Source: Marinobacter nanhaiticus D15-8W
Lineage (GTDB): Bacteria > Pseudomonadota > Gammaproteobacteria > Pseudomonadales > Oleiphilaceae
DNA length: 64,000 bases
Direction: 5' to 3'
Assembly: GCF_036511935.1 (NCBI RefSeq)
Contig: NZ_AP028878.1
Span: 3,906,001-3,970,000 of the forward strand
Shown: positions 1-8,374 of the stretch, in pieces
Numbering within the stretch: position 1 is the stretch's first letter
How the letters are laid out: every line of letters starts with the position of its first letter
Translations under genes and position numbers: made by a program
Notes under the pieces: model-generated
Told to the model about the DNA's origin: nothing
Seen by the model: only the letters and a program-made list of their open reading frames with translations
Database searches by the model: none

Positions 1-162
1 AACTGCCTCTCGAAGTGGTACCGGGCGGAAGCAGAAGAAAGGGGCCATGATATTTCCGATGCCGACGCCAGGGAAATCATCTACGGCATGCCCTACGAGG
101 AATGGAAAGAGAAGTACCAGACTGGGGAAAAGCAACCCCATAACAAGCCGACCCCATCATGA
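1..162 (+). CDS. DUF1244 family protein, 3' part only
   Basis: The open frame runs in from the window edge without a start codon and stops with TGA at 160-162, giving the last 53 residues. It begins NCLSKWYRAEAEERG and contains YGMPYEEWKEKYQ. The Cys/Trp-rich 'NCLSKWYR' and 'YGMPY.EWK' blocks are the hallmark of the small DUF1244 proteins (about 100 residues in proteobacteria), so roughly the C-terminal half is present. The molecular function of the family is not established as far as I know. Its stop overlaps the ATG of the HopJ-family gene (ATGA), so the two are probably translated as a coupled pair. Family identity is from recalled motif similarity. Confidence 0.8.
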   Translation, partial: NCLSKWYRAEAEERGHDISDADAREIIYGMPYEEWKEKYQTGEKQPHNKPTPS

Positions 163-581
163 TGGGCTTCCAGGAGGCACTACGCATTCACCTGGCTGCG
201 CTGGACGCCGGCCGGTCCGACTTCGAGGATACACTGGCACTGATAGACCGCTTTTTTGATGCCACGCCTACCGCTTTCCGGAATGGCCCTGTCGCTAACG
301 AACCGGACGAGAATACCGCCTCCTGTCGCATCCTGGCCCTGGGCCAACTCGCCGGGCTGAGCGAGCAGCAAACCCTCGCCTGTTTCGGCCGCCATTACCA
401 TACCGTAATTGATGACCCAGCCGGCACTGGACATGCCAATATTCGGCAATTCATGAGTACCGGCTGGTCCGGCGTCCGCTTCGAGGGACGGCCCCTGGTT
501 TTCCGCGCGGCAACCGGCAATGAAGCCGTCGACGAATCGACAACAATCGACAGACCTACTGATTATGGAGAAACACGCTGA
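159..581 (+). CDS. HopJ type III effector family protein
   Basis: 140 residues. The line-up FEDTLALIDRFF, FRNGPVANEPDENTASCRI, LACFGRHYHTVI and HANIRQFMSTGW matches the HopJ family (Pfam HopJ). Despite the family name, it is widespread in free-living proteobacteria without type III secretion and is probably a small cytosolic protein of unknown role; nothing here suggests secretion. The start at 159 overlaps the upstream TGA and a second ATG follows at once, so either could be used. The stop overlaps the minC start (TGATG), so this gene looks like the middle of a short coupled operon running into minC. Confidence 0.8.
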   Translation: MMGFQEALRIHLAALDAGRSDFEDTLALIDRFFDATPTAFRNGPVANEPDENTASCRILALGQLAGLSEQQTLACFGRHYHTVIDDPAGTGHANIRQFMSTGWSGVRFEGRPLVFRAATGNEAVDESTTIDRPTDYGETR

Positions 582-1357
582 TGCCGGAAGCTGACGCGAT
601 GCAGACCAGTCAATGCTTCCAGCTCAAGGGAGCCACGGTCTCCCTGACCGCCCTGGAACTGCACTTCTTTGAGCCTGCCGCCTTCGAGGAAACCCTGCGC
701 GACAAGATCCGCCAGGCACCGGGCTTTTTCCGCGATATTCCGCTGGTTGTGAGCCTGGAAAAGTACGAAGGCCCGACCACCGAGTTGGACTTCTTTCAGC
801 TGATCGGCATCTGCCGCCGCCATAACATCCACGTGGTTGCCGTCCGTGGTGGCGATGATGATCAGCGCCGCCTGGCCCGTAATGCCGCACTCGCCCTGCT
901 CCCGGCGACAGCCCAGCGTGAGGCGCCGGCTCCCAAGACCGAGGCCGAGCCAGAACCCGAAACGCACCCGGAACCGGTACAGACACCCGATGTCGCACTC
1001 TCGTCATCGAACCCGGCCCCAGCGGCGGCTCGGATTGTCACCCAGCCCGTGCGCTCGGGCCAGCAGGTCTACGCGCCAGAAGGCGACCTGATTATCCTGG
1101 CGCCGGTCCAGGCAGGTGCCGAAGTACTCGCGGCCGGCAACATCCACGTATATGGCCCCCTGCGCGGCCGGGCGCTGGCTGGGGTCCACGGCATGGCGGA
1201 TGCGCGCGTTTTCTGCCAGTCCCTCGAAGCAGAGCTTGTGTCGATTGCGGGACACTATAAAATTTCGGAAGATTTGCAGGAGCAAGGCTGGAAGAAAGCG
1301 GTACAGCTCCGGCTCAAGGACGATTTGCTGGTGGCAACACCACTCGACAAGACCTAA
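581..1357 (+). CDS. minC: Septum site-determining protein MinC
   Basis: 258 residues, close to the usual 230-260. MinC blocks FtsZ polymerisation away from mid-cell and is carried to the membrane by MinD. The N-terminal domain (about 10-110) contains the conserved FFRDIPLVVSLE stretch. A Pro/Glu-rich linker (about 112-150, alternating Glu and Pro) leads to the C-terminal beta-helix with the glycine pattern GNIHVYGPLRGRALAG and HGMADARVFC, the MinD-binding and dimerisation part. The start overlaps the HopJ stop by one base. minD follows after 152 bases, in the usual order minC-minD-minE. Confidence 0.97.
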   Translation: MPEADAMQTSQCFQLKGATVSLTALELHFFEPAAFEETLRDKIRQAPGFFRDIPLVVSLEKYEGPTTELDFFQLIGICRRHNIHVVAVRGGDDDQRRLARNAALALLPATAQREAPAPKTEAEPEPETHPEPVQTPDVALSSSNPAPAAARIVTQPVRSGQQVYAPEGDLIILAPVQAGAEVLAAGNIHVYGPLRGRALAGVHGMADARVFCQSLEAELVSIAGHYKISEDLQEQGWKKAVQLRLKDDLLVATPLDKT

Positions 1358-1509
1358 AAAAAATTTCAGGGCATTCGCTTGCTTAAGATGCCTGAGCAAT
1401 CAGAGGCACATAGAAGCGATGCCTGTAGCGTAAAAGGCCTTGCCTGGCGACAGGGCCAAAATTGCACGTGTAATCATCTCTTTCACTTTCAGCAAACAGG
1501 ACTGCAACC

Positions 1510-2319
1510 TTGGCTAGAATCATTGTCGTTACCTCAGGTAAAGGTGGTGTGGGCAAGACCACAACCAGCGCCTCGATCAGCACCGGCCTGGCCCGTCGCG
1601 GCAACAAGACCGTGGTTATCGACTTCGACGTGGGTCTGCGCAATCTGGACCTGATCATGAATTGCGAGCGTCGGGTGGTCTATGACTTCGTCAACGTGAT
1701 CCAGGGCGAAGCCACGCTGAACCAGGCACTCATCAAGGACAAGCGCGTCGAAACCCTCTACATCCTGCCCGCCTCCCAAACCCGGGAAAAGGAAGCCCTG
1801 ACCCGGGAAGGCGTGGAGAAGGTGCTGAACGAGTTGTCCGAAACCTTCGACTACATCGTCTGCGATTCCCCCGCGGGTATCGAGCACGGGGCGCTGATGG
1901 CGCTCTACTATGCCGACGAGGCGATCGTGGTCACCAACCCGGAAGTCTCTTCGGTGCGGGATTCCGACCGAATCCTCGGCATCCTGCAGAGCAAGTCCCG
2001 CCGCGCGGAAATGGGCCAGGATCCGGTCAAGGAACACCTGCTGCTGACCCGGTACAACCCGGGCCGGGTTGACCGTGGCGAGATGCTTTCTGTGAGCGAC
2101 GTCGAGGAGATCCTGGCTATTCCGCTGCTGGGCGTCATTCCCGAATCGCAGATCGTCCTCAACGCGTCCAACCAGGGTCTGCCGGTGATACTCGAGGACG
2201 ACAGCGATGCCGGTCAGGCCTACGAGGATGCGGTGGGCCGTCTGCTGGGCGAAGAGCGTGAGCACCGCTTCCTGACGGCGGAAAAGAAAGGATTTTTCTC
2301 ACGCATGTTCAAGGGGTGA
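1510..2319 (+). CDS. minD: Septum site-determining protein MinD (membrane ATPase)
   Basis: 269 residues. ParA/MinD-type ATPase that oscillates between poles and recruits MinC. Visible are the deviant Walker A GKGGVGKTT at residues 10-18, the switch I region FDVGLRNLDL, the Walker B/switch II region DYIVCDSPAGIEHGA, and a C-terminal amphipathic membrane-targeting helix KKGFFSRMFKG. The start is TTG at 1510, chosen because the protein then begins MARIIVVTSGKGG as in the family and no upstream ATG is suitable. It is followed by minE after 6 bases. Confidence 0.97.
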   Translation: MARIIVVTSGKGGVGKTTTSASISTGLARRGNKTVVIDFDVGLRNLDLIMNCERRVVYDFVNVIQGEATLNQALIKDKRVETLYILPASQTREKEALTREGVEKVLNELSETFDYIVCDSPAGIEHGALMALYYADEAIVVTNPEVSSVRDSDRILGILQSKSRRAEMGQDPVKEHLLLTRYNPGRVDRGEMLSVSDVEEILAIPLLGVIPESQIVLNASNQGLPVILEDDSDAGQAYEDAVGRLLGEEREHRFLTAEKKGFFSRMFKG

Positions 2320-2325
2320 CGCCGC

Positions 2326-2580
2326 ATGAGTTTTCTCGATTACTTCAAGAGTAAAAAGAAGAACACGGCGAATATGGCCAAGGAGCGGCTGCAGATTATC
2401 GTAGCCCATGAGCGTGGGATGCGTGACCAGCCGGACTACCTGCCGCAACTCCAGCAGGAACTGGTCGCCGTGATCCGCAAGTATGTCCAGATCGATGACG
2501 ATATGGTGCAGGTTGAGTTGGACCGAAACGACGACTGCTCGGTACTCGAACTGAACGTGACCCTGCCTGAGCACCACTAG
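2326..2580 (+). CDS. minE: Cell division topological specificity factor MinE
   Basis: 84 residues, the standard MinE length. MinE stimulates the MinD ATPase and confines the MinCD inhibitor to the poles. The N-terminal membrane-binding segment [13 protein letters not shown] is followed by the anti-MinCD helix [13 protein letters not shown] and the C-terminal topological specificity domain with the [15 protein letters not shown] strand. It lies 6 bases after minD and is surely in the same transcript. A GC-rich hairpin follows within 15 bases. Confidence 0.97.
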   Translation: MSFLDYFKSKKKNTANMAKERLQIIVAHERGMRDQPDYLPQLQQELVAVIRKYVQIDDDMVQVELDRNDDCSVLELNVTLPEHH

Positions 2581-2591
2581 CTCAGCGCACG

Positions 2592-2621
2592 CGGCAGGCG
2601 CTTGTTGCTGTGAGCCTGCCG
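2592..2621. terminator. Hairpin after minE, possible operon end
   Basis: An 8-bp stem CGGCAGGC / GCCTGCCG with a 14-base loop lies just after the minE stop and ahead of the convergent DUF2804 gene. There is no T-tract, so intrinsic termination is uncertain; it may only be a transcript-end stem. Confidence 0.35.
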
Positions 2622-2726
2622 AGTGTGTGCTGTCCGTAAGTCAAAACGCTGCCAAGGCTGAGAACGCTGTCGATGAGTAGGAATACCCTCGCCTGCTGAG
2701 AACTCTCCAGATCATCATTGAAGCCC

Positions 2727-3722
2727 TTACCAGCGGGCAAAGTGGTCCTCCATCAAGCCACGCATGTTTTCAATTCGAATGACCTTCCCACCGCTGTCTT
2801 TCACCGTGCCGTTGAAAGTGCCCGCGAACTGACGAAAGTTAGAGGCCAGCACCAGCATGTTGATACGCTCACGCCGCCCCCCTTCCGGTTGAAACTCGAG
2901 GTCCACATGACCGTCGGAGGTTTTGACCTGCCAGGGTGACTCCGGGTTGTAGCGGTCGAAGTCAAAGCGCGCCAGATCCAGCTTGATCCGTTCCCCGTCG
3001 ATCCACAGTGTATTCTCCGTTACGCCCGTTTCGTTGACGCCGGCTGCCAGGTTCAGCCCTACAGTTTGCCCGTCACCGGTAACCCCCGCTATACAAGCCC
3101 AGTTCCAGGCGGTTTCCCGACGCATGAAACCGCAGCTCCAGTCCACAGTACCGCACAAAGAGCGGTCTATCGTGTAGGTTGCACCCGCCCAACGCAGCCC
3201 ACCCTTTACCGTTAACCCGGCCGACTTGCGCGTAAAGACCCAGCCACCGTAGCCCGCGCGGCTGCATAGGCGTAGCGGCTGATTATCGCCGCTAAGCTGC
3301 AGGTCGAGCCTGATGTCTTCATCAAGGACCGATACCCGACGCCGATCATCTTCGCCTTCGATCAGGATTTCCGTTTCGCCACGTTTGAAACGACACCTGC
3401 CCTTTTCAGGAAAAGGGTCGATGTGGGTGTTTGTCGCCAAGGGGTTGAGCCAGCTCTTCTCATGGGTTTCGCCGGCTCCAAAATCATGGATATAGATAAA
3501 GGCGTTGCTGACCAGCTTCAGGTCGACCACCGCCAGGCCCATCAACCAATCCGGACCCTGTACGCTGATGAACTGGAACTGGTTGAAGGCCCAGTGCCTG
3601 AGCCACTTCGGGCGAGGCCGGTCCATGACGGAGCGTAGGTCAAAGTCCCGATAGTTGATATGGGTTATAGGCTGACCGAACTCCCCGTAGTGGGGTTGGC
3701 CTTTACTATCAATGAGTTCCAT
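2727..3722 (-). CDS. DUF2804 domain-containing protein
   Basis: 331 residues. The opening LIDSKGQPHYGEFGQPITHINYRD, the segment FQFISVQGPDWLMGLAVVDLK, and the central repeats of beta-strand-like sequence (GYGGWVFTRKSAGLTVKGGL, TAWNWACIAGV) match the DUF2804 family. No signal peptide or membrane segment is seen. The fold is predicted to be a lipocalin/AttH-like beta-barrel in some family descriptions, but the reaction, if any, is unknown to me. A purine-rich AAGGA lies about 12 bases upstream of the start. The gene converges on minE and diverges from the START-domain gene. Confidence 0.75.
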   Translation of the reverse strand: MELIDSKGQPHYGEFGQPITHINYRDFDLRSVMDRPRPKWLRHWAFNQFQFISVQGPDWLMGLAVVDLKLVSNAFIYIHDFGAGETHEKSWLNPLATNTHIDPFPEKGRCRFKRGETEILIEGEDDRRRVSVLDEDIRLDLQLSGDNQPLRLCSRAGYGGWVFTRKSAGLTVKGGLRWAGATYTIDRSLCGTVDWSCGFMRRETAWNWACIAGVTGDGQTVGLNLAAGVNETGVTENTLWIDGERIKLDLARFDFDRYNPESPWQVKTSDGHVDLEFQPEGGRRERINMLVLASNFRQFAGTFNGTVKDSGGKVIRIENMRGLMEDHFARW

Positions 3723-4021
3723 GAAGGCGTAATCCTTATTGCTCTCAACCAGCTGATCGGTTCTGTTGGCGAAGGCTTTGCTGCTTCGATCTCGATTCGT
3801 GCACTCCGCGACAACATGACTAGCGATCTGACAGAGGCCTATCAGGCCAATCCGTCCTCGATCATAACGATGCTCAAAACTGCCGCGCAGGTATCATTTC
3901 CAGCCTTGAGGCCCATGCTAGACTGCCGAGCGCAGTCGGCCTGTACGGAATACCGTTCCGCAATAAAGCGCCAGTCGAGTAAACAGTAGCGTTAGCCAAG
4001 CAAACAGAGAAGGAAGACACC
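3723..4021. other. Divergent intergenic region, no gene seen
   Basis: About 300 bases between the DUF2804 gene and the START-domain gene. I see no convincing ORF, RNA gene or clear sigma-70 promoter. The only local signal is a GGAAG ribosome-binding site at about 4011 that serves the downstream TTG start. Confidence 0.5.
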
Positions 4022-4741
4022 TTGAGACTGTTGAACCGTAGACGTTTTTCCATGGCCCTGGCGACTCTGCTGCTCCCCTTCGACCTCACCCTGGCCGGCG
4101 CCCTCCCTGGTGACGATGCGGACTGGGAGCTGCGCAAGGAAAGCGACGATATCCGCATCTATACCACCGGTTTGCCCGGCTCCGACTTCGAAGCCTTCAA
4201 GGCCGTGGCCGATCTGGATGCATCCCTACCGCAATTGATGGCGGTCATGATCGATCCCGAATCCTGCACGGAATGGGTCCACAACTGCACGATCTCCCGC
4301 GCTTTCGGCGACGGCGATTTCAATGACCGCTATGCCTACTCGGTTAACGACATGCCCTGGCCGGTCCAGGACCGCGACTATGTGATTCGTATCCGCACCC
4401 GGGGAAACGAGGACGCTCATGTGGTGGTGATGGACCTCAACGCCATCCCCGACGCCCGCAAGGACAACGATGACTATGTCCGGGTCGAGAAGTCCGACAC
4501 CCTCTACCGCTTCGAATCCCTCGGTCCCGACCAGACCCGCCTGACCTGGATTCAGCACACCGAACCCAACGGCTCGATTCCAAGCTGGTTAGTGAATTCG
4601 CTGATCGTCGATATCCCACTGGAATCCATGCGCAAGCTTGAATCCGTCGCGCAGAAGCCTCGCTATGCAGGGTACAAGCTGGTCTTCAGTCCATCCGGCG
4701 AGCTGGTCGATGTCGTAAAATCGGAGGGTGACGTCGAATAA
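4022..4741 (+). CDS. Secreted START domain-containing protein
   Basis: 239 residues. A short basic N-terminus and hydrophobic stretch (RRRFSMALATLLLPFDLTLA) look like a Sec signal peptide cleaved near the AGA, so the protein is probably periplasmic. The body is a START/Bet v1-like lipid-binding fold: DWELRKESDDIRIYTT, AFKAVADLDASLPQLMAVM, WPVQDRDYVI and the C-terminal helix VDIPLESMRKLESVAQKPRYAGY. Such proteins are common in marine gammaproteobacteria and presumably bind a hydrophobic ligand, which cannot be named from sequence. The start is TTG at 4022, chosen for the AAGGAAG 7 bases upstream; an ATG at 4052 would cut into the signal peptide. Confidence 0.8.
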   Translation: MRLLNRRRFSMALATLLLPFDLTLAGALPGDDADWELRKESDDIRIYTTGLPGSDFEAFKAVADLDASLPQLMAVMIDPESCTEWVHNCTISRAFGDGDFNDRYAYSVNDMPWPVQDRDYVIRIRTRGNEDAHVVVMDLNAIPDARKDNDDYVRVEKSDTLYRFESLGPDQTRLTWIQHTEPNGSIPSWLVNSLIVDIPLESMRKLESVAQKPRYAGYKLVFSPSGELVDVVKSEGDVE

Positions 4742-4876
4742 AAGAGCGTATAAGCTCTGATGTAAGAATTCCCAACAACTGATGGGAATGCAGGCGCAGA
4801 GCGTAGGTGACGAAAGTGTCCAGATGTAGCACCTGTCGGTACACGATAAACCTGGCGTCAGAGCAGGAAAGCTAGA

Positions 4877-5365
4877 ATGACGGTTCTCGCGCGCGAGATC
4901 ATGACACCCAGTGTTAAGGCCGTACCCCAGTCCTGGACGATGGACCAGTTCACCCGGTTCCTCACCGATCACGAGATCACCGGCAGCCCTGTGAGCGACG
5001 CTGAGGGCCGCATCATCGGTATCGCCACCCTCAAGGATGTTGCCGAATTCCGCTGGTCCTCCTCGCGGCCTTCCGATGCCGAACAGCAATTAACCCCCGA
5101 GGAACAGCAGGAAGCCCGCCGTCTGCGCATGTTCATCTTCGAGGAAATGAGCAAGCTGCCGGTGGAAGTCCGCGACATCATGACGCCGATCGTTGTATCC
5201 GTGACCGAGGACACGCCGGTCCGGGAGATTGCCGATCTCATGATGGAGGAACACCTGCACCGGATTTTTGTTACCCACGAAGGAGAAGTGACTGGCATCA
5301 TCACCACCTACGACATGCTGAAACTGATCTCCAACGACGACCTGGCCCGCCGCTGCCTACCATGA
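4877..5365 (+). CDS. CBS domain-containing protein
   Basis: 162 residues holding two CBS motifs: REIMTPSVKAVPQSWTMDQ with GSPVSDAEGRIIGIATLKD (about 5-60), and VRDIMTPIVVSVTEDTPV with RIFVTHEGEVTGIITTYDM (about 100-155). CBS pairs bind adenine nucleotides or SAM and act as energy-sensing modules; no fused effector domain is present, so the target is unknown. AGGAAAG lies 8 bases before the ATG. The stop overlaps the ATG of the PhoH gene (ATGA), suggesting that the CBS module and the ATPase are made together and might be functionally linked. Confidence 0.85.
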   Translation: MTVLAREIMTPSVKAVPQSWTMDQFTRFLTDHEITGSPVSDAEGRIIGIATLKDVAEFRWSSSRPSDAEQQLTPEEQQEARRLRMFIFEEMSKLPVEVRDIMTPIVVSVTEDTPVREIADLMMEEHLHRIFVTHEGEVTGIITTYDMLKLISNDDLARRCLP

Positions 5366-6822
5366 CTGATACGGCTACACGCCCTGGCCCGCCGAAGGAG
5401 ACCGATCACAACGTCCATTGCGAGGTATCGAGCCCTATGCCCTCAGAACCGCAAGAGCGGAAAAAGATGTACGTCCTCGACACCAACGTCCTGATCCATG
5501 ACCCCAACGCCCTGCTCAACTTCGAAGAACACGATGTCATCATCCCCATGACTGTCCTGGAAGAGCTGGACAGCCTGAAGTCCGGCAAGCAAGCAGTCGC
5601 GGCGGACTGCCGTCAGGCGATTCGCAACATCGACAAACTGTTGGGTGACGCCAGTCCGAAGAATATCGAGCGCGGTGTTCCCATCGTACGGGCGCGTAAG
5701 GCGGAGCCGCTCGGGACCCTGTCGATCCTGATGAGCGCAGAGCACACGGGTAGTCATTCCCTTCCGGAGCATCTGAACGACAATAAGATCATCAATACCC
5801 TGGCAGCCCTACAGGCTCGTCATACGGATCGAGACATCATCCTGGTGAGCAAGGACATCAACATGCGCCTCAAGGCGCGCGGGTTCGGCGTGGAGGCCCA
5901 GGATTACCACAACGATCAGTTGCTGGACGACATCGACCTGCTCCCCAAGGGCTACCGGGAATTCAGCAATTCCTTCTGGGACAACATCGCCAAGGTGGAA
6001 ACCATCCAGCGCGAAGGCGTGACCGAACATATCCTCAAGCGCGAGGGCGAACTGGCGAAACTCAACATCAACGAGTTCGTCATCGACGAGCAGGGCTTTG
6101 TCGGCAAGGTGGTAGATATCGAGGAAGAGCAGCTAGTGCTGCAGGATCTCCACCAGCAGGATCTGTTGAACAGGGAAGTCTGGGGCCTCACTCCCAGGGA
6201 CATCTACCAGGCCATCGCCCTCAATCTGCTGATGGACCCGGACGTCCACCTGGTGAACCTCACGGGCTCCGCCGGCTCAGGCAAGACCATCCTGGCACTT
6301 GCCGCCTGTATTGAGCTGACCGTGGCAAGCAAGACCTACAAGCGCATCATTGCCACCCGCAGCACCCAGGGCCTGGACGAGGATATCGGCTTCCTACCCG
6401 GCACCGAGGCGGAGAAGATGGAACCCTGGCTAGGGGCAATCGTCGACAACCTGGAAGCCCTCCACGAAGACGACGAAAACATGACTGCCAGCGTGGACTA
6501 CATCCTGTCCAAGGTGCCGCTACACTTCAAATCCCTGAACTACATCCGCGGACGCAGCTTCCAGCATAGCCTGATCATTATCGACGAGTCCCAGAACCTG
6601 ACCCCGCACCAGATCAAGACGATCATCACCCGGGCCGGCAATGGCTCCAAGGTCATCTGCCTGGGTAACCTCGCGCAGATCGATACGCCTTACCTAAGTG
6701 GATTGAGTTCGGGTCTGACCTACATGACGGAGCGTTTCAAGAACTTCCGGCACGGGGGGCACATCCACCTTCAGGGAGTGCCGAGGTCGGCCTTGGCAGA
6801 GTTTGCGGAGGCGAATCTTTAG
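5362..6822 (+). CDS. PhoH family ATPase with N-terminal PIN domain
   Basis: 486 residues. The N-terminal PIN RNase-like domain (about 35-180) starts KMYVLDTNVLIHDPNAL, with acidic residues DTNVL, EELD and DRDIILVSKDINMRLKA. The C-terminal PhoH domain (about 280-480) has Walker A GSAGSGKTILAL, Walker B SLIIIDESQNLTP and the GNLAQIDTPYL motif. Proteins of this PIN-PhoH (PhoH2-like) layout couple an RNA helicase-like ATPase with an endoribonuclease and are linked to RNA turnover. The start overlaps the CBS-gene stop; the first 30 residues are poorly conserved, so initiation may be slightly downstream. A strong intrinsic terminator follows 18 bases after the stop. Confidence 0.92.
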   Translation: MTDTATRPGPPKETDHNVHCEVSSPMPSEPQERKKMYVLDTNVLIHDPNALLNFEEHDVIIPMTVLEELDSLKSGKQAVAADCRQAIRNIDKLLGDASPKNIERGVPIVRARKAEPLGTLSILMSAEHTGSHSLPEHLNDNKIINTLAALQARHTDRDIILVSKDINMRLKARGFGVEAQDYHNDQLLDDIDLLPKGYREFSNSFWDNIAKVETIQREGVTEHILKREGELAKLNINEFVIDEQGFVGKVVDIEEEQLVLQDLHQQDLLNREVWGLTPRDIYQAIALNLLMDPDVHLVNLTGSAGSGKTILALAACIELTVASKTYKRIIATRSTQGLDEDIGFLPGTEAEKMEPWLGAIVDNLEALHEDDENMTASVDYILSKVPLHFKSLNYIRGRSFQHSLIIIDESQNLTPHQIKTIITRAGNGSKVICLGNLAQIDTPYLSGLSSGLTYMTERFKNFRHGGHIHLQGVPRSALAEFAEANL

Positions 6823-6840
6823 ATAGGAAAGGCACAGAAA

Positions 6841-6866
6841 AGCCGGCTCGTAGAGCCGGCTTTTTA
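6841..6866 (+). terminator. Rho-independent terminator after the PhoH gene
   Basis: A perfect 9-bp stem AGCCGGCTC / GAGCCGGCT with a 3-base loop is followed by TTTTTATT. It closes the CBS-PhoH transcription unit. Confidence 0.92.
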
Positions 6867-6941
6867 TTGGTACCGAAGGCAAAACAGGGGGAAACGCAAG
6901 TCGGCTTAGGGTGAGACGAAGGACGAAGCACCTCCAACACA

Positions 6942-7142
6942 TGTAGCCGACGCTTCAGAGGGTGTTGCAAAACTACTGCGCTCGACCATGCGGCGTTGGA
7001 AATCGACTCAAAACGCTCATTTACTATCTGTAAACTGCGCTTTTTCGCCGATTTCCGCCTTGCCTGGCCTTCGCTCGCTACGTTTTGCAACACCCTCTTC
7101 AGCTTCGGAGCAGTCCGCAGGACTGCCGGTGTTGCCGGTGTT
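6942..7142 (+). repeat. REP-like repeat copy 1, interrupted by the 140-bp element
   Basis: The left part TGTAGCCGACGC (6942-6953) and right part GCTTCGGAGCAG (7102-7113), followed by the hairpin GCAGTCC-gca-GGACTGC (7110-7126), belong to one repeat that recurs on the minus strand at 14331-14520 and, uninterrupted, at 31165-31205. Here it is split by the palindromic element at 6958-7097, with TTCA on both sides (6954-6957 and 7098-7101). An exact 9-bp tandem GCCGGTGTT x2 (7125-7142) follows. Between the PhoH terminator and this repeat (6867-6941) I see no gene. Confidence 0.75.
6958..7097. mobile_element. 140-bp palindromic MITE-like element, copy 1
   Basis: The ends are perfect inverted repeats GAGGGTGTTGCAAAAC / GTTTTGCAACACCCTC, and inner blocks GGAAATCG / CGATTTCC extend the dyad, so the whole 140 bases can fold as one long imperfect hairpin. 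It has no coding capacity. Copy 2 at 14365-14504 differs at about 11 of 140 positions by eye. It is flanked by the 4-bp direct repeat TTCA, and the uninterrupted target occurs at 31190-31193. These are the hallmarks of a non-autonomous transposed element that needs a transposase from elsewhere. Confidence 0.8.
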
Positions 7143-7263
7143 AGAGGGGCCCTTCCGGGCCCTCATGGGTTCCGCTCATCCTCAACTCCTTATCAGCTAC
7201 GCGGATCTAATAATCCAGACGCTTCAACAGTTTTCAGAGGATGTCGGCTTGGCCGCTCACCAT

Positions 7264-7320
7264 GATCTCAGGGAGATCGCAAACCTCGGGACGAGTCTCT
7301 GCCTAAGGCAGGTGTCTCGT
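7264..7320 (-). ncRNA. Candidate bridge RNA segment of the IS110/IS1111 element
   Basis: Downstream of the transposase stop (on its strand) lie two hairpins: GATCTC-agg-GAGATC (7264-7278), and a larger one at 7291-7320 with outer stem ACGAG/CTCGT, inner stem CTGCC/GGCAG and an internal loop between them. IS110-family recombinases use a structured RNA from a non-coding end of the element, and in the IS1111 group it is reported on the 3' side of the gene. A hairpin with an internal loop fits that design. Boundaries and function are inferred. Confidence 0.35.
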
Positions 7321-7351
7321 AGTCTGTTCTATTGTTGCCCCGCCGATCGTC

Positions 7352-8374
7352 TCAGGCCGGCGTATAAGCGCTGTCGCCCTTGACCATAGCCAAGGCTATG
7401 CGCGCGTTCTTGGCGGCCAGGGCCACAACCACCACATTGTGGGGCCGGCGCCGCAACAGGCCTTGCAGCCAGGCGGAGCGGGCATCCTGCTTGTCCCCTA
7501 CACGCTGTAAGGCCGCTCGTGCCCCGTGAACCAGAAAGCGCCTGAGCAGACCGTTACCTGCCTTGGTGATACTTAATAAGCGCTCCTTGTCGCCGCTGGA
7601 ATGCTGGCGTGGCGTTAGCCCCAGATACGCGGCGAAGTCGCGACCGCAACGGAAGGGCTTGGCATCGCCGATGAGCGCCCGTAGCAAGGTGGCCGTCAGG
7701 GCCCCCACACCTTCGAGGGCTTGCAGCCGCTGGCAAACCTTATCCTGTCGGGCAACGGCCTCAATACGCCGCGTCAGACGTTCGATACGGCCTTCCAGAA
7801 CCCGGTAGTCATCATAGATGTCCGCCACCGTGTCCCGCAGCAGCATTGGTAAGTCGTTCTCACCATCCTCAAGAATGTCAGGCAGCGTCTCGCGGAAACG
7901 TTTGCGGCCCAAGCCAATACTGATGCCTTGTTCCAGTAACAGCGCCCGCGTCTGGTTGATCAGGCGGGTGCGTTCCCGGATCAGACGCTCGCGGACCTGT
8001 AGCAGTCCCAACATGGCCTGTTGCTCGACCGTCTTCAGCGGCACAAAGCGCATCGAGGGCCGCTGCACCGCTTCGCAGATCGCCTCGGCATCCCGGGCAT
8101 CGTTCTTCTGCCCCCGACGGAAGGGCTTAACGAAAGCCGCCTTCATGATCCGTGGCCGGTAACCCAGTTTCTCCAGCTCGCGCGCCCAGTAATGGCACGT
8201 GCCACAGGCTTCCATGCCGACCACACAATCCTCCGCGCGATCCAGGGTCGCGAACCACTGCCGCAACTGATGGCGCTTCAAGGACCGGTTCACTACGCGC
8301 TGCCCCTGCTCATCCACGCCATGGACCTGGAACGTGTTCTTTGCAATATCGAGTCCGATTACTGACACTGTCAT
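7352..8374 (-). CDS. IS110 family transposase (IS1111-like)
   Basis: 340 residues. The N-terminal DEDD (RuvC-like) domain shows GLDIAKNTFQVHG, VVGMEACGTCHYW and KNDARDAEAICEAVQRP. A coiled region follows, and the C-terminal Transposase_20 domain shows LEGVGALTATLLRALIG, FAAYLGLTPRQHSSG and RFLVHGARAAL, which carries the catalytic Ser region. It looks intact and full length. The start at 8374 (protein beginning MTVSVIGLD) was preferred to a start 42 bases upstream because GGAGGGGAC lies just before it. IS110 enzymes move DNA by RNA-guided recombination. Confidence 0.93.
   Translation of the reverse strand: MTVSVIGLDIAKNTFQVHGVDEQGQRVVNRSLKRHQLRQWFATLDRAEDCVVGMEACGTCHYWARELEKLGYRPRIMKAAFVKPFRRGQKNDARDAEAICEAVQRPSMRFVPLKTVEQQAMLGLLQVRERLIRERTRLINQTRALLLEQGISIGLGRKRFRETLPDILEDGENDLPMLLRDTVADIYDDYRVLEGRIERLTRRIEAVARQDKVCQRLQALEGVGALTATLLRALIGDAKPFRCGRDFAAYLGLTPRQHSSGDKERLLSITKAGNGLLRRFLVHGARAALQRVGDKQDARSAWLQGLLRRRPHNVVVVALAAKNARIALAMVKGDSAYTPA

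Noticed and set aside
47..259. Short plus-strand frame at the window start
   Set aside because: Two better frames (DUF1244 end and HopJ) occupy the same DNA with recognisable motifs.
4742..4876. Small hairpins (for example ATTCCCA/TGGGAAT at 4768-4789) as a riboswitch or small RNA before the CBS gene
   Set aside because: Stems are short, there is no T-tract and no known riboswitch motif; too weak to call.
7144..7164. Hairpin GGGCCC-ttcc-GGGCCC as a terminator
   Set aside because: No T-tract and no gene directly upstream; more likely part of the repeat island.
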